From contig BSBM01000442.1 in the NCBI GenBank assembly GCA_027924585.1, forward strand, positions 5,580,001 to 5,644,000: a stretch of DNA of 64,000 nt, read 5' to 3'. Position numbers and translations under genes: made by a program. Below, one piece after another: positions 1-10,657 of the stretch. Position 1 is the stretch's first letter. Each line of letters opens with the position of its first letter. This DNA comes from Larix kaempferi (lineage: Eukaryota; Streptophyta; Pinopsida; Pinales; Pinaceae). Under the pieces are notes generated by a model. It was not told the origin of the DNA. It made no database searches and was given only the letters and a program-made list of their open reading frames with translations.

Positions 1-3000
1 CTAGAAGTGCTCAGGTAAACAAGTGCCTTAAAAACACACCTGCAGCAGAAAGCCTAAAAGAAAAATGTAAATCTATGCAATGTGTTTGTAAACACACATA
101 GATCAAGGCTATGGAAACTTCAGGCCCAAAAAGCAATGGAACTTAAAAGCTACATCTAAACAATTGCTGGCCTTATTTGTATTATGGATTGTGCGCATCT
201 ATGAAGGTGAATAAACCCTCTTTAAACAACTCATCCATTTGTAAGACACCGCCATTCCCTGTGTTATTGCTCATTCAGTACATACTATGGTGTATTCCCT
301 TTCCCTTGCCAAAGTGTCACAAAGTCAAGACAGTTAAGTCATCCCTTAGCCTAGCCAGTTAATCTAAGCCTTCACCCTTCACTAGCAAATTGATCACAAC
401 TATGAAGTGAGTATGATCCTGAAAGTCTAGTCTGAGTAATAATAATAATTAACGACACTATACATTTGGATTTAGATCGCCAGTCATGATTACTTTGTGT
501 TATAATTGTTATTTGAATAAGTTGTAGAGCATGTATTAACCTTGATACTTTGCAGCAGCCTTGGATGATGGTCTGAGTTATAGTTGGTCTTGGTTAGACC
601 TAGTTTGACCATGGAGGACCATGGGACATGAGATGTTAGACCTTGTGATGATATGGATAGATGATATATGGTCTATGTATACATACATGATGACTCTATG
701 CAGCAGCTACAGGGTTATGATGATGATTCTGGGGTTGCAGCAGTGTTTGTATATGTACAGCGCATTATTATTGGCCTTGATCCGGTATATTGGATATTTA
801 TTTTGATCATGCAGAGATTCATATGGTGTATGAGTACACATCTTGGATGGATTTGGACCTTCTGAGTCCAATGGGACAGTTTGTTTTCAGTTCCGGGCAC
901 TCACAGTGATGATTTAGCCTCAGTAGGCTGTCCTAGTGCAGTTTTGGTCTGTCGGAGGCCCTGTCGGAGCAGAGATGACTTTTATCCGGTTGACCTAGGG
1001 CGCTGATGATGGAGGGGGTGGTCCAGCCACTTGTTTGTACCATATTACCCCCCTTCCGGACACACTGGTGCCCTCACCTTGACAGCGCCAGCACTCCAAG
1101 AGGCTGTTTGGGGCAGTTTCACGCTTCCCGAGGCATTTCAGGATTGGTAGAAATGGCTATTGAGGAAATCGATTTGGGCTACTGAGGCAAAGTTATGGCA
1201 TGGGATGATCAGTGATGATAGATCGGGACCTTCCACACCTTCTCCAGCAGTTTCAGCTTCATCAGGGCCCGCATCCATCACTTATGGCACTTTCTGTGAA
1301 TTTTTGAGGTCTTTTTGAGGACCACGACTTCACTATGGAGGCACGATTTGGTACATTCATGATTATTTTTGGTTATTGTGCTATGGGGATTGACCAAGGA
1401 GGGATAAAATTACCCCTTGGACCCACCATAAGCCTCTTATGATATTTTGTCATCATGATTTGGTGGGATTCCCCTCTTGTAGGGCGATTTTGTCCACTTA
1501 CATTATATTTTATTAGTGATCCATGTATTTTATTGTTGAGCTCATCTCAACCATTGATTAGACATTTGTATCTTTTAATCTTAGCCACTCATTCAAAAAG
1601 TGGTTAGGGTTTTGGTGCCTCTCCTTCCTATTTAAAGGAGAGAGCCTCTCATTGTAAAGGGACTTTTGGCTCTGGATTATTGGAATAGAAAATTATTATT
1701 GCATCTATCTCCAATGTTGTGGTGAATGTTTTTGGTGTTCGTTCGTTGGTTCTTCCTTTGCACTGAGTTATTGAAGATCTTGTTTGCCATATCTTTGTAC
1801 CACGATTTTTGCATCTACAGGTGGAGGCCGATTTGCTTGGAGGAGGAGGTATTGGTAGGGGAAGACTCTCCCTACTTCTTCTTTGGAGCTCTTCGTTGGT
1901 AACAGGGAGTATTACTGTCCCAGGACCTTCTATTTCGTGTTACTATTTGCATTTCTCTTGTATTTCTTCCATACTTGATCTTACTGATTGAATTTTCATT
2001 CCTTGGTTTGACAGGTAGAGGAAGGCGCAATTGTGGGCTAGGGCATCAAATCGGCAAGCAAATCAACAATCTCTCATTTGATCTCTGCGGGAATCTTCCT
2101 CAATCAAGGCATCTCATCCACATCACTCAGGTATGATCTCAAGGTAAGTTCTATCTCCATGATCTATCCAATTGTCAAAAACACTTAAAACCCTAATTAA
2201 TCAAAACCCCATTTTTTTACATTTTCTCAGATCTACTTAGATCTAGTGGGTTATTGCGCATAATATTGAAAACCCACCTCTATAGCATCCACGGCATCCC
2301 GGATCTATAGTTTGGTGAGGATTGGTTTCCGTTTGACCCCTCTCCCATGCCAACTTAGCTTCTCCCAAGCAAGGCGCACTTCACTAGTTGAGCAAGTTGT
2401 CCTAGATCTAGGTGGTGGGTGTTTGAGATTCCACTTGATTTGTCATCTACACATCCAATAACATACACCCAGATTGTTACTTTCCTGAAATTCACCTTGT
2501 GGGCCCTATTCCACATTTTAAGGGATTTAATCCCCATTTTGGACGACTTGGAACACTCAAACTCAGATCTACTAAGATCTAGCCGTTGGATTGCCACGAA
2601 ATTATAGATCCATACTCCTACTTGACTAACCTACCCGGATCTAAAGTTTGGATGCCATCCGACTTGTCTTGACCCACCTAACCCCACTTTTTAGCCTCCT
2701 TGGGCAAAGTCGCACCACCTTGGAGAAGTGAGTTGACTCACTTCTAGGACGTGGGTACTTGAGATTTTTGGAGATTTGAAACCGGAATAATTCAAAACCT
2801 AGGTCTAGACTATCACTTTGTCAAATCTTGCCTTGGGGATAGCATTCCTTGTTTTAAGGGATTGTGGTCCACTTGGGTCAAACCTAGATCTAGACACATT
2901 CATCCATCAAGACTTGAATTGCCCACTTATCTCATGTACTAGGAGTCTTAAACCACAAGTCAACCCTACTTTGACTCCACTTCCCAATTCCCAAGGCACT

Positions 3001-3573
3001 GGTTTCTCTCCAAGTTAATTCCACTTTCCTAGATTGTTGGATTAACTTGTGTTTTGACTTTTGCATGGTGAACTAAACCCTTGAAGCTATCATGTATCAT
3101 GGTCAAGCTTGTCATTTGTACTAGTTAGCCCCAATTCAACCCCTAAACTACCCTGCATTGGACACGGTTCCCAAGGCAGTGGGTCTTCCAACATTGAACT
3201 AGTACATAATCCTAGATCTCACTTCAAACATTATAAGTCACTCTCACATCAACTATGAACCAAAGCTATACTCATTAAACCCCTCACTTGGCTTGTGACT
3301 TCATCCTTAGGTCTAGGAAAAACCATACACCTAACTTCACTTAGAAATACCCTGTTTTGGTGTCTTGATTTTGATCTCTCCTGTCGGGAGTAGATCGGGT
3401 CTCCCCCTTTGTTGTCTGGGCTAGATAACATAAAGCGAAGGTTGCCTCGACTGGCGTGACAACCATATACTGGAGGTCGAGGTGATCGTGGTTGCACCTT
3501 TTGAGTTGCCCTTCCCTATTGCCATCCATGACTGGATACATCCATAGGGGTAACTACAGTTTAGGTGATAACA
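1..3573 (+). repeat. Long gypsy LTR (family L), 5' end cut by window edge
   Basis: This is the 3' four-fifths of a long LTR. It ends in GTGATAACA at 3573, the family terminus that is the exact reverse complement of the TGTTATCAC start seen at 36034 and 43174. It aligns with the LTR at 36034-40528 beginning at that copy's position of about 36945. Up to about 1690 it is nearly identical to that young LTR. From there to the end it follows the LTR at 53905-57763 instead; the stretch 2355-2597 translates identically to 56542-56784. No internal region with primer site follows it. At 3574 the sequence changes directly into a copia reverse transcriptase, so this is a solo LTR or the 3' LTR of an element inserted into that gene. 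The 5-bp duplication partner lies outside the window. The small ORFs inside have no coding support. Confidence 0.88.
1628..1640 (+). promoter_or_regulatory. TATA box of LTR promoter
   Basis: CTATTTAAAGGAG lies about 1.9 kb before the LTR end, followed by a short stretch (CTCTCATTGTAAAGGG) shared by all plus-strand copies of the family. Its conserved place in the LTRs at 38573 and 45713 supports a core promoter. The start site itself is inferred. Confidence 0.55.
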
Positions 3574-4560
3574 GTACCTCTCATACTGGTGTTGTATGTA
3601 GATGATCTCTTTCTTACAGGAGATGAGAGGTTGATCAGGGACTGCAAGTCCAATATTGCAGTGGATTTTGACATGAAAGACCTTGGGTTGATGCATTACT
3701 TCCTAGGTCTGGAGGTTTGGCAGAGAGATGGGTGCTTCTTCATTGGTTAAGGGAAGTATGCAGTGGAGATCTTGAGGAGATTCAGGATGGAGGACTGTAG
3801 ATCCATGTCCATGCCTCTAGTTACCAACTGGAGGAAGATTGATGCATCAGGGTCAGAGGATTTTGATCCTACATTGTATCGTCAGCTTATCGGGTCACTT
3901 ATGTATCTGGTCAACACTCGACCAGACATTAGCTTTGTAGTTAACTCTTTGAGTCAATTCATGGTGAACCCTTGAAGAGTGCATTGGACAGCTGCGAAGC
4001 ACATACTTCGCTATATCAGAGGCACAGTAGAGTATGGATTGGTTTATGAGCGCAGTGGCAATATACAGTTAGCAGGCTTCACAGATGTTGACTGGGCAGG
4101 ATGTGTAGAAGACCGGAAGAGCACTTCAAGTTGTTGCTTCAGCATTAGGTCAGGGGTTGTCTCTTGGTTCAACAGGAAGCAAAAGTCAGTTGCATTGAGC
4201 TTGGTAGAGACTGAGTACATGGAAGCCAGTATGGCAGCATGTGAGGGGATGTGGCTGAGGAAGTTGCTCTCAGGGTTATTCGAGAGTGAGTTGGAGAATA
4301 CTATAGTTCATTGTGACAATCAGAGTGGCATTAACCTTTCTAAGAATCCAGTGTTCCATGACAAGAGCAAACACATAGACATCCGGTATCACTTCCTCAG
4401 AGATTGTGTTCAGAGAGGAACCATTCAGATTGAGTACATACAGACAGATGAGCAGGTGGCGGACATATCCACCAAGGCACTTTGCAAACTCAAATTTGTG
4501 AAGTTCAGAGACAAGTTGGGGTTGCTACCGAATCCCTTCCTCGTTGAGAGGGAGTGTTAG
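3574..4560 (+). pseudogene. Copia pol remnant: RT C-terminal half and RNase H
   Basis: The reading frame enters inside the reverse transcriptase, just before the catalytic YVDD (about 3595-3606). It goes on through the copia thumb region (DYxGSLMYL-like, here RQLIGSLMYL) into RNase H, with the acidic residues GFTDVDW, ETEYMEA and HCDNQSG, and the usual C-terminal block DISTKAL. It ends at TAG 4558-4560. In-frame stops at 3748-3750 and 3973-3975 kill it. The N-terminal part of pol is missing because the LTR ending at 3573 was inserted here. A polypurine tract and an LTR start follow directly, so this is the normal 3' end of a copia element. The host function is none; the protein once copied element RNA to DNA. 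Confidence 0.92.
4546..4554 (+). promoter_or_regulatory. Copia polypurine tract
   Basis: GAGAGGGAG directly precedes the LTR start TGTTAGAAAG at 4555 and overlaps the last codons of pol, as is usual in copia elements. It would prime plus-strand DNA synthesis. Confidence 0.8.
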
Positions 4561-5537
4561 AAAGTGGCAAGAAGGAAGGTCTTCTATCATTGCATGTGTC
4601 CTTGCATGATAGAAGACATAAAACAGGAAGCCAAATGTATTAATGTAATTTTCAAAAGTTAAGACTTAGGAAAAGTGCATTAAGTGATCAAATTATTAAT
4701 TGACTTAATGGAGTCACTTTTATAAAGTTCAAGTGAAAATAATTTAAGTGATGGCTAATCTAATCTTGGCCATTGATCTCACCGGAGGATCTCATCCATT
4801 GATCCATAGTGAGAAGTTAGGGTTTTGGCTTGGCCATTGAGTTAAAAGGAGGATTGATTTGGTGGAGAGGACACACAAACATACAGAGAGATTTCTTACT
4901 CATAACTTTCATCCAGAGAGTGAGAAAGAAAAGTTTGCAGAAGAATTTTACCGAGGAGAAGACAAAGGAACTTTCATCCGGAGGATTGACAAGGCGACTT
5001 TGACGAGAGAGAGAAGGTCGTACGGATTCACGAAAAGAGGGTCATACAGATTTGCAGAGGCCGTCCAACAGCTCGGTCGTATAACAGCCGCACATGTGAC
5101 ACAAGGCCATACTAATCCGTCCGTACAACTGACGCAGGCCCGTACGGATTCTGTACAGTGACACAGGAGGGTCGTACAGCTACGCAGGAGGGCCGTATAG
5201 GTTTGTGGGTTGTCTCAGTGAATTTCGGTGGTTAGATTTTGCCAGGTTGGGTGAAAAATCAATTTTCTGGATTGTACTTGTTCTATATCTTCATAATAAA
5301 AGATCTTCTCAGACTGCTGCATCGGTTTTCCCATCTTGGGTTTTTTCGGGGGTTTATACCCAAAAAGATTGGTGTCTCTATTGGTGTGATTGATGTTATA
5401 TTTCTCTCAGTGTTTTTATTTTTCCACTGCATTGTGAAGAAATCCATTTGTGGTTAAAAGTTATAATTGGGGATTAATTAAAAATAAACTGGCATACTTT
5501 AACTCAAGATTGGATTTTAAGGAAATTTTCACAAAAG
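4555..5537 (+). repeat. Copia 3' LTR (right end approximate)
   Basis: The LTR starts with TGTTAG immediately after the polypurine tract. It has an AT-rich U3-like first part, a direct leader-like stretch with a 100-codon chance ORF (4859-5161), and about eight imperfect GTCGTACAG-type motifs between 5017 and 5199. The right end is uncertain: at about 5538 the sequence changes to gypsy integrase coding sequence, and no clean CA end or target-site duplication was found. The LTR beginning at 17842 is a distant relative with the same motif. Confidence 0.65.
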
Positions 5538-6095
5538 TCCATCAGGATGACTCCCTTTAAAGCATTGTATGGTTATGATGCCTTATCTTCTGCAAACCTA
5601 GTATTTAGTGACGACAGGGCACCTAAAGCTAAGGAGTGGATTCAAGAAAGTCCGGATATTCTCAAGGTACTCAAAGAAAATCTACAGACCACCAAGAACC
5701 AGCAAACGTTATATGCAGACAGGCACAGGATCGAGCGCAGTTTTGAGGTAGGGGATTTGGTATAATTCTGGCTACAGCCTTACAGACAGTCATCCCTTAA
5801 GAAGAAAGGGACGGAGAAATTAAAGCCTCGCTTTTCTGGTCCTTATAAGATAGTCTGGAAAGTCGGAGAGGTAGCATATGAACTCGAGTTACCAAAAGAA
5901 AGTAAAATCCATAACGTTTTCCATGTGTCTAGCCTCAAGAAAGCAGTAGGTCAACAGATTACTACTTCATCAGAGCTACCCCTTGATGACGAGGGACAAC
6001 TGATTTTGGTCGCAGAACGAATCCTGCAAGTGCAAGAAAGAAAGTTAAGGAACAAAATCATACGGGAATACTTGGTTCAATGGAAAGAATCACAA
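5538..6095 (+). pseudogene. Chromovirus gypsy integrase C-terminus plus chromodomain, fragment
   Basis: Translation shows the end of the integrase catalytic region (MTPFKALYGYD), the GPY/F-like module (KPRFSGPYKIVWKVG at about 5826), the HNVFHVSSLKKA block (about 5914) and the start of a chromodomain (ERILQVQERKLRN... EYLVQWK). This order is typical of plant chromoviruses, whose chromodomain directs integration to certain chromatin. An in-frame TAA at 5763-5765 replaces a tyrosine-type codon in the conserved VYLRLQP-like motif. The chromodomain is cut after its central strand by a copia LTR at about 6096. Upstream pol is gone. The fragment is flanked on both sides by unrelated copia LTRs, so it is an old host for insertions. 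Confidence 0.88.
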
Positions 6096-6526
6096 TATCA
6101 AACCAAGATAGAAAACCCAAAGATAAGATTACTTCTGCAGCTTCTTTCTTCTTCCTCAACGAACTTTGTCTTTCTCTTCCTTGGAGAGAACTTGCTTGTT
6201 GGTGTGTGTCCAAATGAAGGAGAGCACCTCCCTATTTAAACTTTATGTGTGACTGACCTAAATCCCCAATGAGGTCGACTTCCTCAACTAGCTGCGCTAA
6301 CCTCTCTTAGGGAGACTCAAAAATACATTTTACATTTATCCTTTCGAGGACTATTGCCCCGACTTACAATGGAGGTTTTACCTTGATATTCTTACATTAC
6401 CAAATACAATAATGACATCCCCGAATGGAGGAAAACATCTCCGGCGGAAGGGTACAATAAAAGTACAATAATAATATAGCAATAATATACAAAAGAATAT
6501 CTTTCGAAGTTACATTCACAACAACA
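6096..6526 (-). repeat. Copia 3' LTR, minus strand, truncated
   Basis: The sequence matches the LTR at 27593-28175, beginning at that copy's position of about 27752 and running to its outer end. On the minus strand it starts with TG at 6526, directly after a polypurine tract, and is therefore a 3' LTR. Its far end is cut at the junction with the chromovirus fragment. Confidence 0.8.
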
Positions 6527-6535
6527 CTCCCTCTT
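6527..6535 (-). promoter_or_regulatory. Copia polypurine tract, minus strand
   Basis: The minus strand reads AAGAGGGAG just before the LTR start TGTTG. The bases beyond it read as a typical copia pol C-terminus for about a dozen codons, but the rest of that pol is not recognisable. Confidence 0.65.
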
Positions 6536-7110
6536 AACTAGGAAGGTATTCTCTCAACACGGTCATCATTACAGCTGGACACAATCTCTGGACAACATCA
6601 TCATCCCTAGATCATCATCATCACTGGATTATCATCATCATTGGATCATCATCATCATTGTTGCAGTAATTCTCATCTTGTTGATCATTGACTAGTGACA
6701 TCTCTCAAATCTACCCGCCATGAGAAGTTCTACAGAGCCAGCCCTCTTTCATGCTGGATGTGGGCCTAGCTCTCATCTAGGACTTCATCATCTATACGAG
6801 CAAGCCATCAAGTAGGTACAGCCCAGGACCACATATTACATTGCCAAAGCAATCACCTGCATCTCCTACTATCATCTCATCGTATCCGGATCATCTCATC
6901 ATCTCATGTGGAGAGCAACCCAAGTGCATATACCATGTCCACCAGACAACCTGTGTCTTCCACCCAGTGGATACAGCCCAGGAACATCTGCATCTTCTAC
7001 CCAGTGGATACAGCCCAGGAACCCCTGCTATTGTTTTGTAATTGTAAATGTTATTGTACTTGTTTGCTGGTGAAGTGCTCAAGGCCAAGGCCCCACCAGC
7101 AAACCTTGTA
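6536..7110. repeat. Non-coding stretch with CAT/ATC triplet runs and a short tandem repeat
   Basis: About 6590-6660 is rich in ATCATC runs. At 6958-7025 an imperfect unit of about 35 bp holding CCCAGTGGATACAGCCCAGG occurs twice, with a third decayed copy near 6813. No gene is visible. Confidence 0.55.
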
Positions 7111-8204
7111 AGCTAAGTGATTTATTTCTTAGTTGTATTTGGGAATACTTGTTTTAGGAGACCGAACTCTTTTTGCGACCTATCGTAGAGGGCACGAATC
7201 CTCCGAGGGGGAAGAGGTTAAATGGCTTGGAAGCCATGGTTTGATGGCGGATGTTGTCATGGTGCCACGAGCACTTAGTGAACACTAACGTTCACCAAAG
7301 GTTACTTGAGTTCTTTGGTTTTCGGTTAGTCCTTGAAGGGGGGTGCCGAAGTTACCCTTAATCGCCGTGAGGCACTAAAAGTATCCTAAGACCTAAAACT
7401 TAACACTAAGTTAATCTATGCTAAAAGGTATTAAGTAAAACTAAGGAAATCCTTTGGATGACCATGGAATCCTAGTCCCAGTAGAGGACATCAAGGGTTT
7501 TCCTCATAAGAAACCCACTACCTAATTATTTAGCATAAGCTAAGTTATTTTAATAATTATTATGAGTTATAATAATAATTGGTAATTATATAACCTAATA
7601 TCTTGTAATGCAAAGAAGAAACTATATACATATAGGTATGTAGAAACCCTTGCATAAATATTATTAGTTGTAATAATATTTTGTAAAAGAAACTGTATAT
7701 GTGTATAGAGATGCTTATTTAGATTTCATGTACACATATATATAATTATTATTACTTTGATAAAGTACTATTAGTACTCTATATCCATTACATTGTAATG
7801 CATTAATTAATAATGCTATAGATATTAATAATGTATTAATATATACGGATGTGTACTTAAACCATTAGTATTTATATATATATATAATATTATTTTGTAA
7901 TTATTAAAGCATTATACTTATATGTGTGAAATATTATTATTTTGTGTGGAATATTATTATTTTTATATTGGAGTGCATTAATTGGAAAATGCATGTATTT
8001 TTAGAGATACTGAGAAGAAGGATAAATTATTTATCAAATAATTATTTAAGTGGTCTTCTTCACTATTTTTTTTAAAAGAGAAAAGTTAGGCATATAAAAA
8101 CCCTAACACTTATTGGCTATTTACCAAAATTAACGCTTGGAGAGTTGAGTAAAAAAAACTGATTATTTTATTTATTAAAGGTGTGCGTTATTTCTTCTTT
8201 ATGG
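7111..8204. other. Unassigned, AT-rich in its second half
   Basis: I see no coding sequence. From about 7500 to 8150 the stretch is strongly AT-rich with many TAATAATTAT-type words. It has the look of old LTR or spacer DNA, but I found no termini. Confidence 0.4.
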
Positions 8205-8418
8205 CTGCCTGGAGAATATTATTTACATGCTGGTAATTATTTCTTATAATTACTTCTTTCATGGGCTGCGTGAAGAGTTTTTATTTCTTTTAAATTAGTG
8301 GTTGAGGTAATTACTTTGGGGAAAATGGGCGTTATACTTCTGCGTGGGGGATTTACCTTTTTTTTATTACCACGCAAGTGAAGAAGGGAAGATCTATGGC
8401 GGATTTAACTTTTGCATG

Positions 8419-8460
<42 letters not shown>

Positions 8461-10380
8461 TCTGCTTAGTGGAGGGGGGTATATGATTCTTTTTACGTTT
8501 CTGTATGTGAGTTTTTATTTACATATTTTAATGCACAGAGAGTTGGGGGGAGGGCGGTGGTTGGATTATCCATTCTTGGGCTGCGTTTGTGGTGGTATTT
8601 TTCTCGATGGCTAAGTGGAGAGCAACATCCATTCCCCTGCTGGTGTTGATCTATTTTCAACGCTGACAGAGATGCCTGGGAAAGACCCCGCATGTGGTGC
8701 GTTTGATATATCATTTATATGTGTATTTGTTGGCTGTTGTGCACAATTGGGGAAAAATCCCTGTGTAATTTACGTTGTATATTCTTTTATATTTTGGTAG
8801 GCTGTGCTATGGATATAGCTGGGCGATCTCCCTTGGAGGGGATCGACCCATATTGTTTTATATATTTGTATAATGCTTGAAGTTGATCACTTCGCTGAGA
8901 TTGGGAGTCAGATATCTCATTACCTTTCATTCACATATCATATATATATATATACTATGGTTGTATTTATTGATGTTGGTTGTACCTATGCATACTGTGC
9001 AAATGCCTGGGGAAGATCCCTGCAGGTCTTCTGTCTCCTATATTATAGATTTGCATGCTAAATATCTTTTATACCTCTACGTAGATGCTTGGGGAGCCTC
9101 AATCAGAATGAGTTTTATGCTTGTTGATTTGCTGAGCGTAGAATTGGGGGCAACCTGATCTCCTTCTTCTGGATGATCTTAGCAGATATCCAGTTTTAAT
9201 TATTTTCAATTGTGGTTCTTTTGCCTCTGCGTATGAAATATACATTGTTATGTTGGATCTCTCGATGATCCCTGCGTTTTGCTTATTCTTTATTTGCATG
9301 CTGATTGTGTGACTCTGGATTGCGCAGAGGCATTGGGAGATGTATCCCGTTATGTATTTACTAGTTGGTATATTATTCACATTGCATGCTGCGTTTTGCT
9401 GGAGGGAATGCCTATCGTGGGGATTGGGATGGCTGAGAGAGCCGATCCCAATCCGGTCTTTTTATACGTGTATACCCATACTGCATTTTGCATGTTGGAA
9501 TTTCCTTTGATGCCTGCGCAAGAGCCTGAATAATCTATTGATTTCATTACTCTATTATTTTGCATGTTGGATTGTTGCTTGTAAAGTTATGATGCTTCTG
9601 CGTGTGAATTGATCCATCAATCTCAGGCAGACATTGAGGGCTTGGGGAATGATCCCCCGAAACAGTTCTTTGATAGATTCCTGTCAGATTTTTATATGCA
9701 TTGCTTGTCATTGCATTGATTGCATTGCTTGTGCATTTTAATGCATACCCGGGGATGATAGCCTTGTATTTATGTTTAAATGATATATGCATATTTATTT
9801 GCATAATGGATGTATGCCCAAGGGTAAGGGATAATATCCGTGCCATACTTGCTACTGCGCAGAGGCTGGAAGTTTGATCCCCTGCCTTTGATATATATAT
9901 ATATATAATCCATGTTATTCAATGATTATGTTCTGCACCGAGAGCTGGAAATAAAATCCATGTTGGGTCACATCTGATACTTTTTCTTCCAATGGATGTT
10001 TACTTACTGATTGTGCAGAGCTGGGATGATATCCCAATAGGCTATGAGTGTGTACATTTTCTTATTATATTCTTTAATGTCTTGACAAAGCCTTGGGGAT
10101 GGTACATTCAATTGATAGCCTGATAAATTGATGTAGATTGAAAGTCAATCCATGTTTAGTTTTCAGAATGATCTATTACTATAGATATGTTGATTACTCA
10201 TATAACCTTTCATTTTCATATACTAAGCCTTGCTTAAAATGTGCTCAATTAGGGTATAAATCTATGCCCTGTTTATGTTACAGTGTCGTCATAGAACCCT
10301 TGGGAAAGGGGCAGTATCTCAATGTATAAATTATCATGATCTGTAGTGATCATCTTGGGAGAGAATCCCTGTAATACATC
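8205..10380 (+). repeat. Decayed array of short hairpin-like units
   Basis: About twenty short blocks recur at intervals of roughly 50 to 120 bp. The best preserved resemble GCAGAGGCTTGGGGATGATCCC. Clear examples lie at 8671-8689, 8819-8849, 9002-9022, 9322-9349, 9629-9657, 9858-9885 and 10012-10042. Many pair a GGG(G)A arm with a TCCC(C) arm across 3 to 6 bases. The spacers repeatedly contain TTTGCATGCTG-like words. The unit is too diverged for certain borders, and the function is unknown. Confidence 0.5.
8419..8458. repeat. (TA)n microsatellite
   Basis: A pure alternating TA run of about 40 bp. A shorter one lies at 9888-9908. Confidence 0.97.
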
Positions 10381-10657
10381 TAAGGTAGATGGTTGATTAT
10401 ATTTGGAAAGTGCTCTCTGTGGGCTTGAAAAAAGTAGGAAATATTGCACACACTGTGTCGCAGAATGTACTACTCTATTTGATAAATAAATATGCGACAT
10501 TTCCTTGGTGGACGTAGCCCAAAGAGTTGGGTGAACCACGTATACAAGTCTCTTTCTTATGTGTACTTGATGTGTTTTAATTTACTAAAGAAATGTGATC
10601 TAATGATAAGTTGCTTTATTAAAAGAGTGTTATATGTCTATTTCATAAGTTTACAGG
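10381..10657. other. Unassigned spacer
   Basis: No coding sequence, repeat or terminus is recognisable here. Confidence 0.4.

Noticed and set aside
4859-5161. 100-codon ORF
   Set aside because: It lies wholly inside a copia LTR and consists of the repeated GTACAG-type motifs; no protein family is visible.
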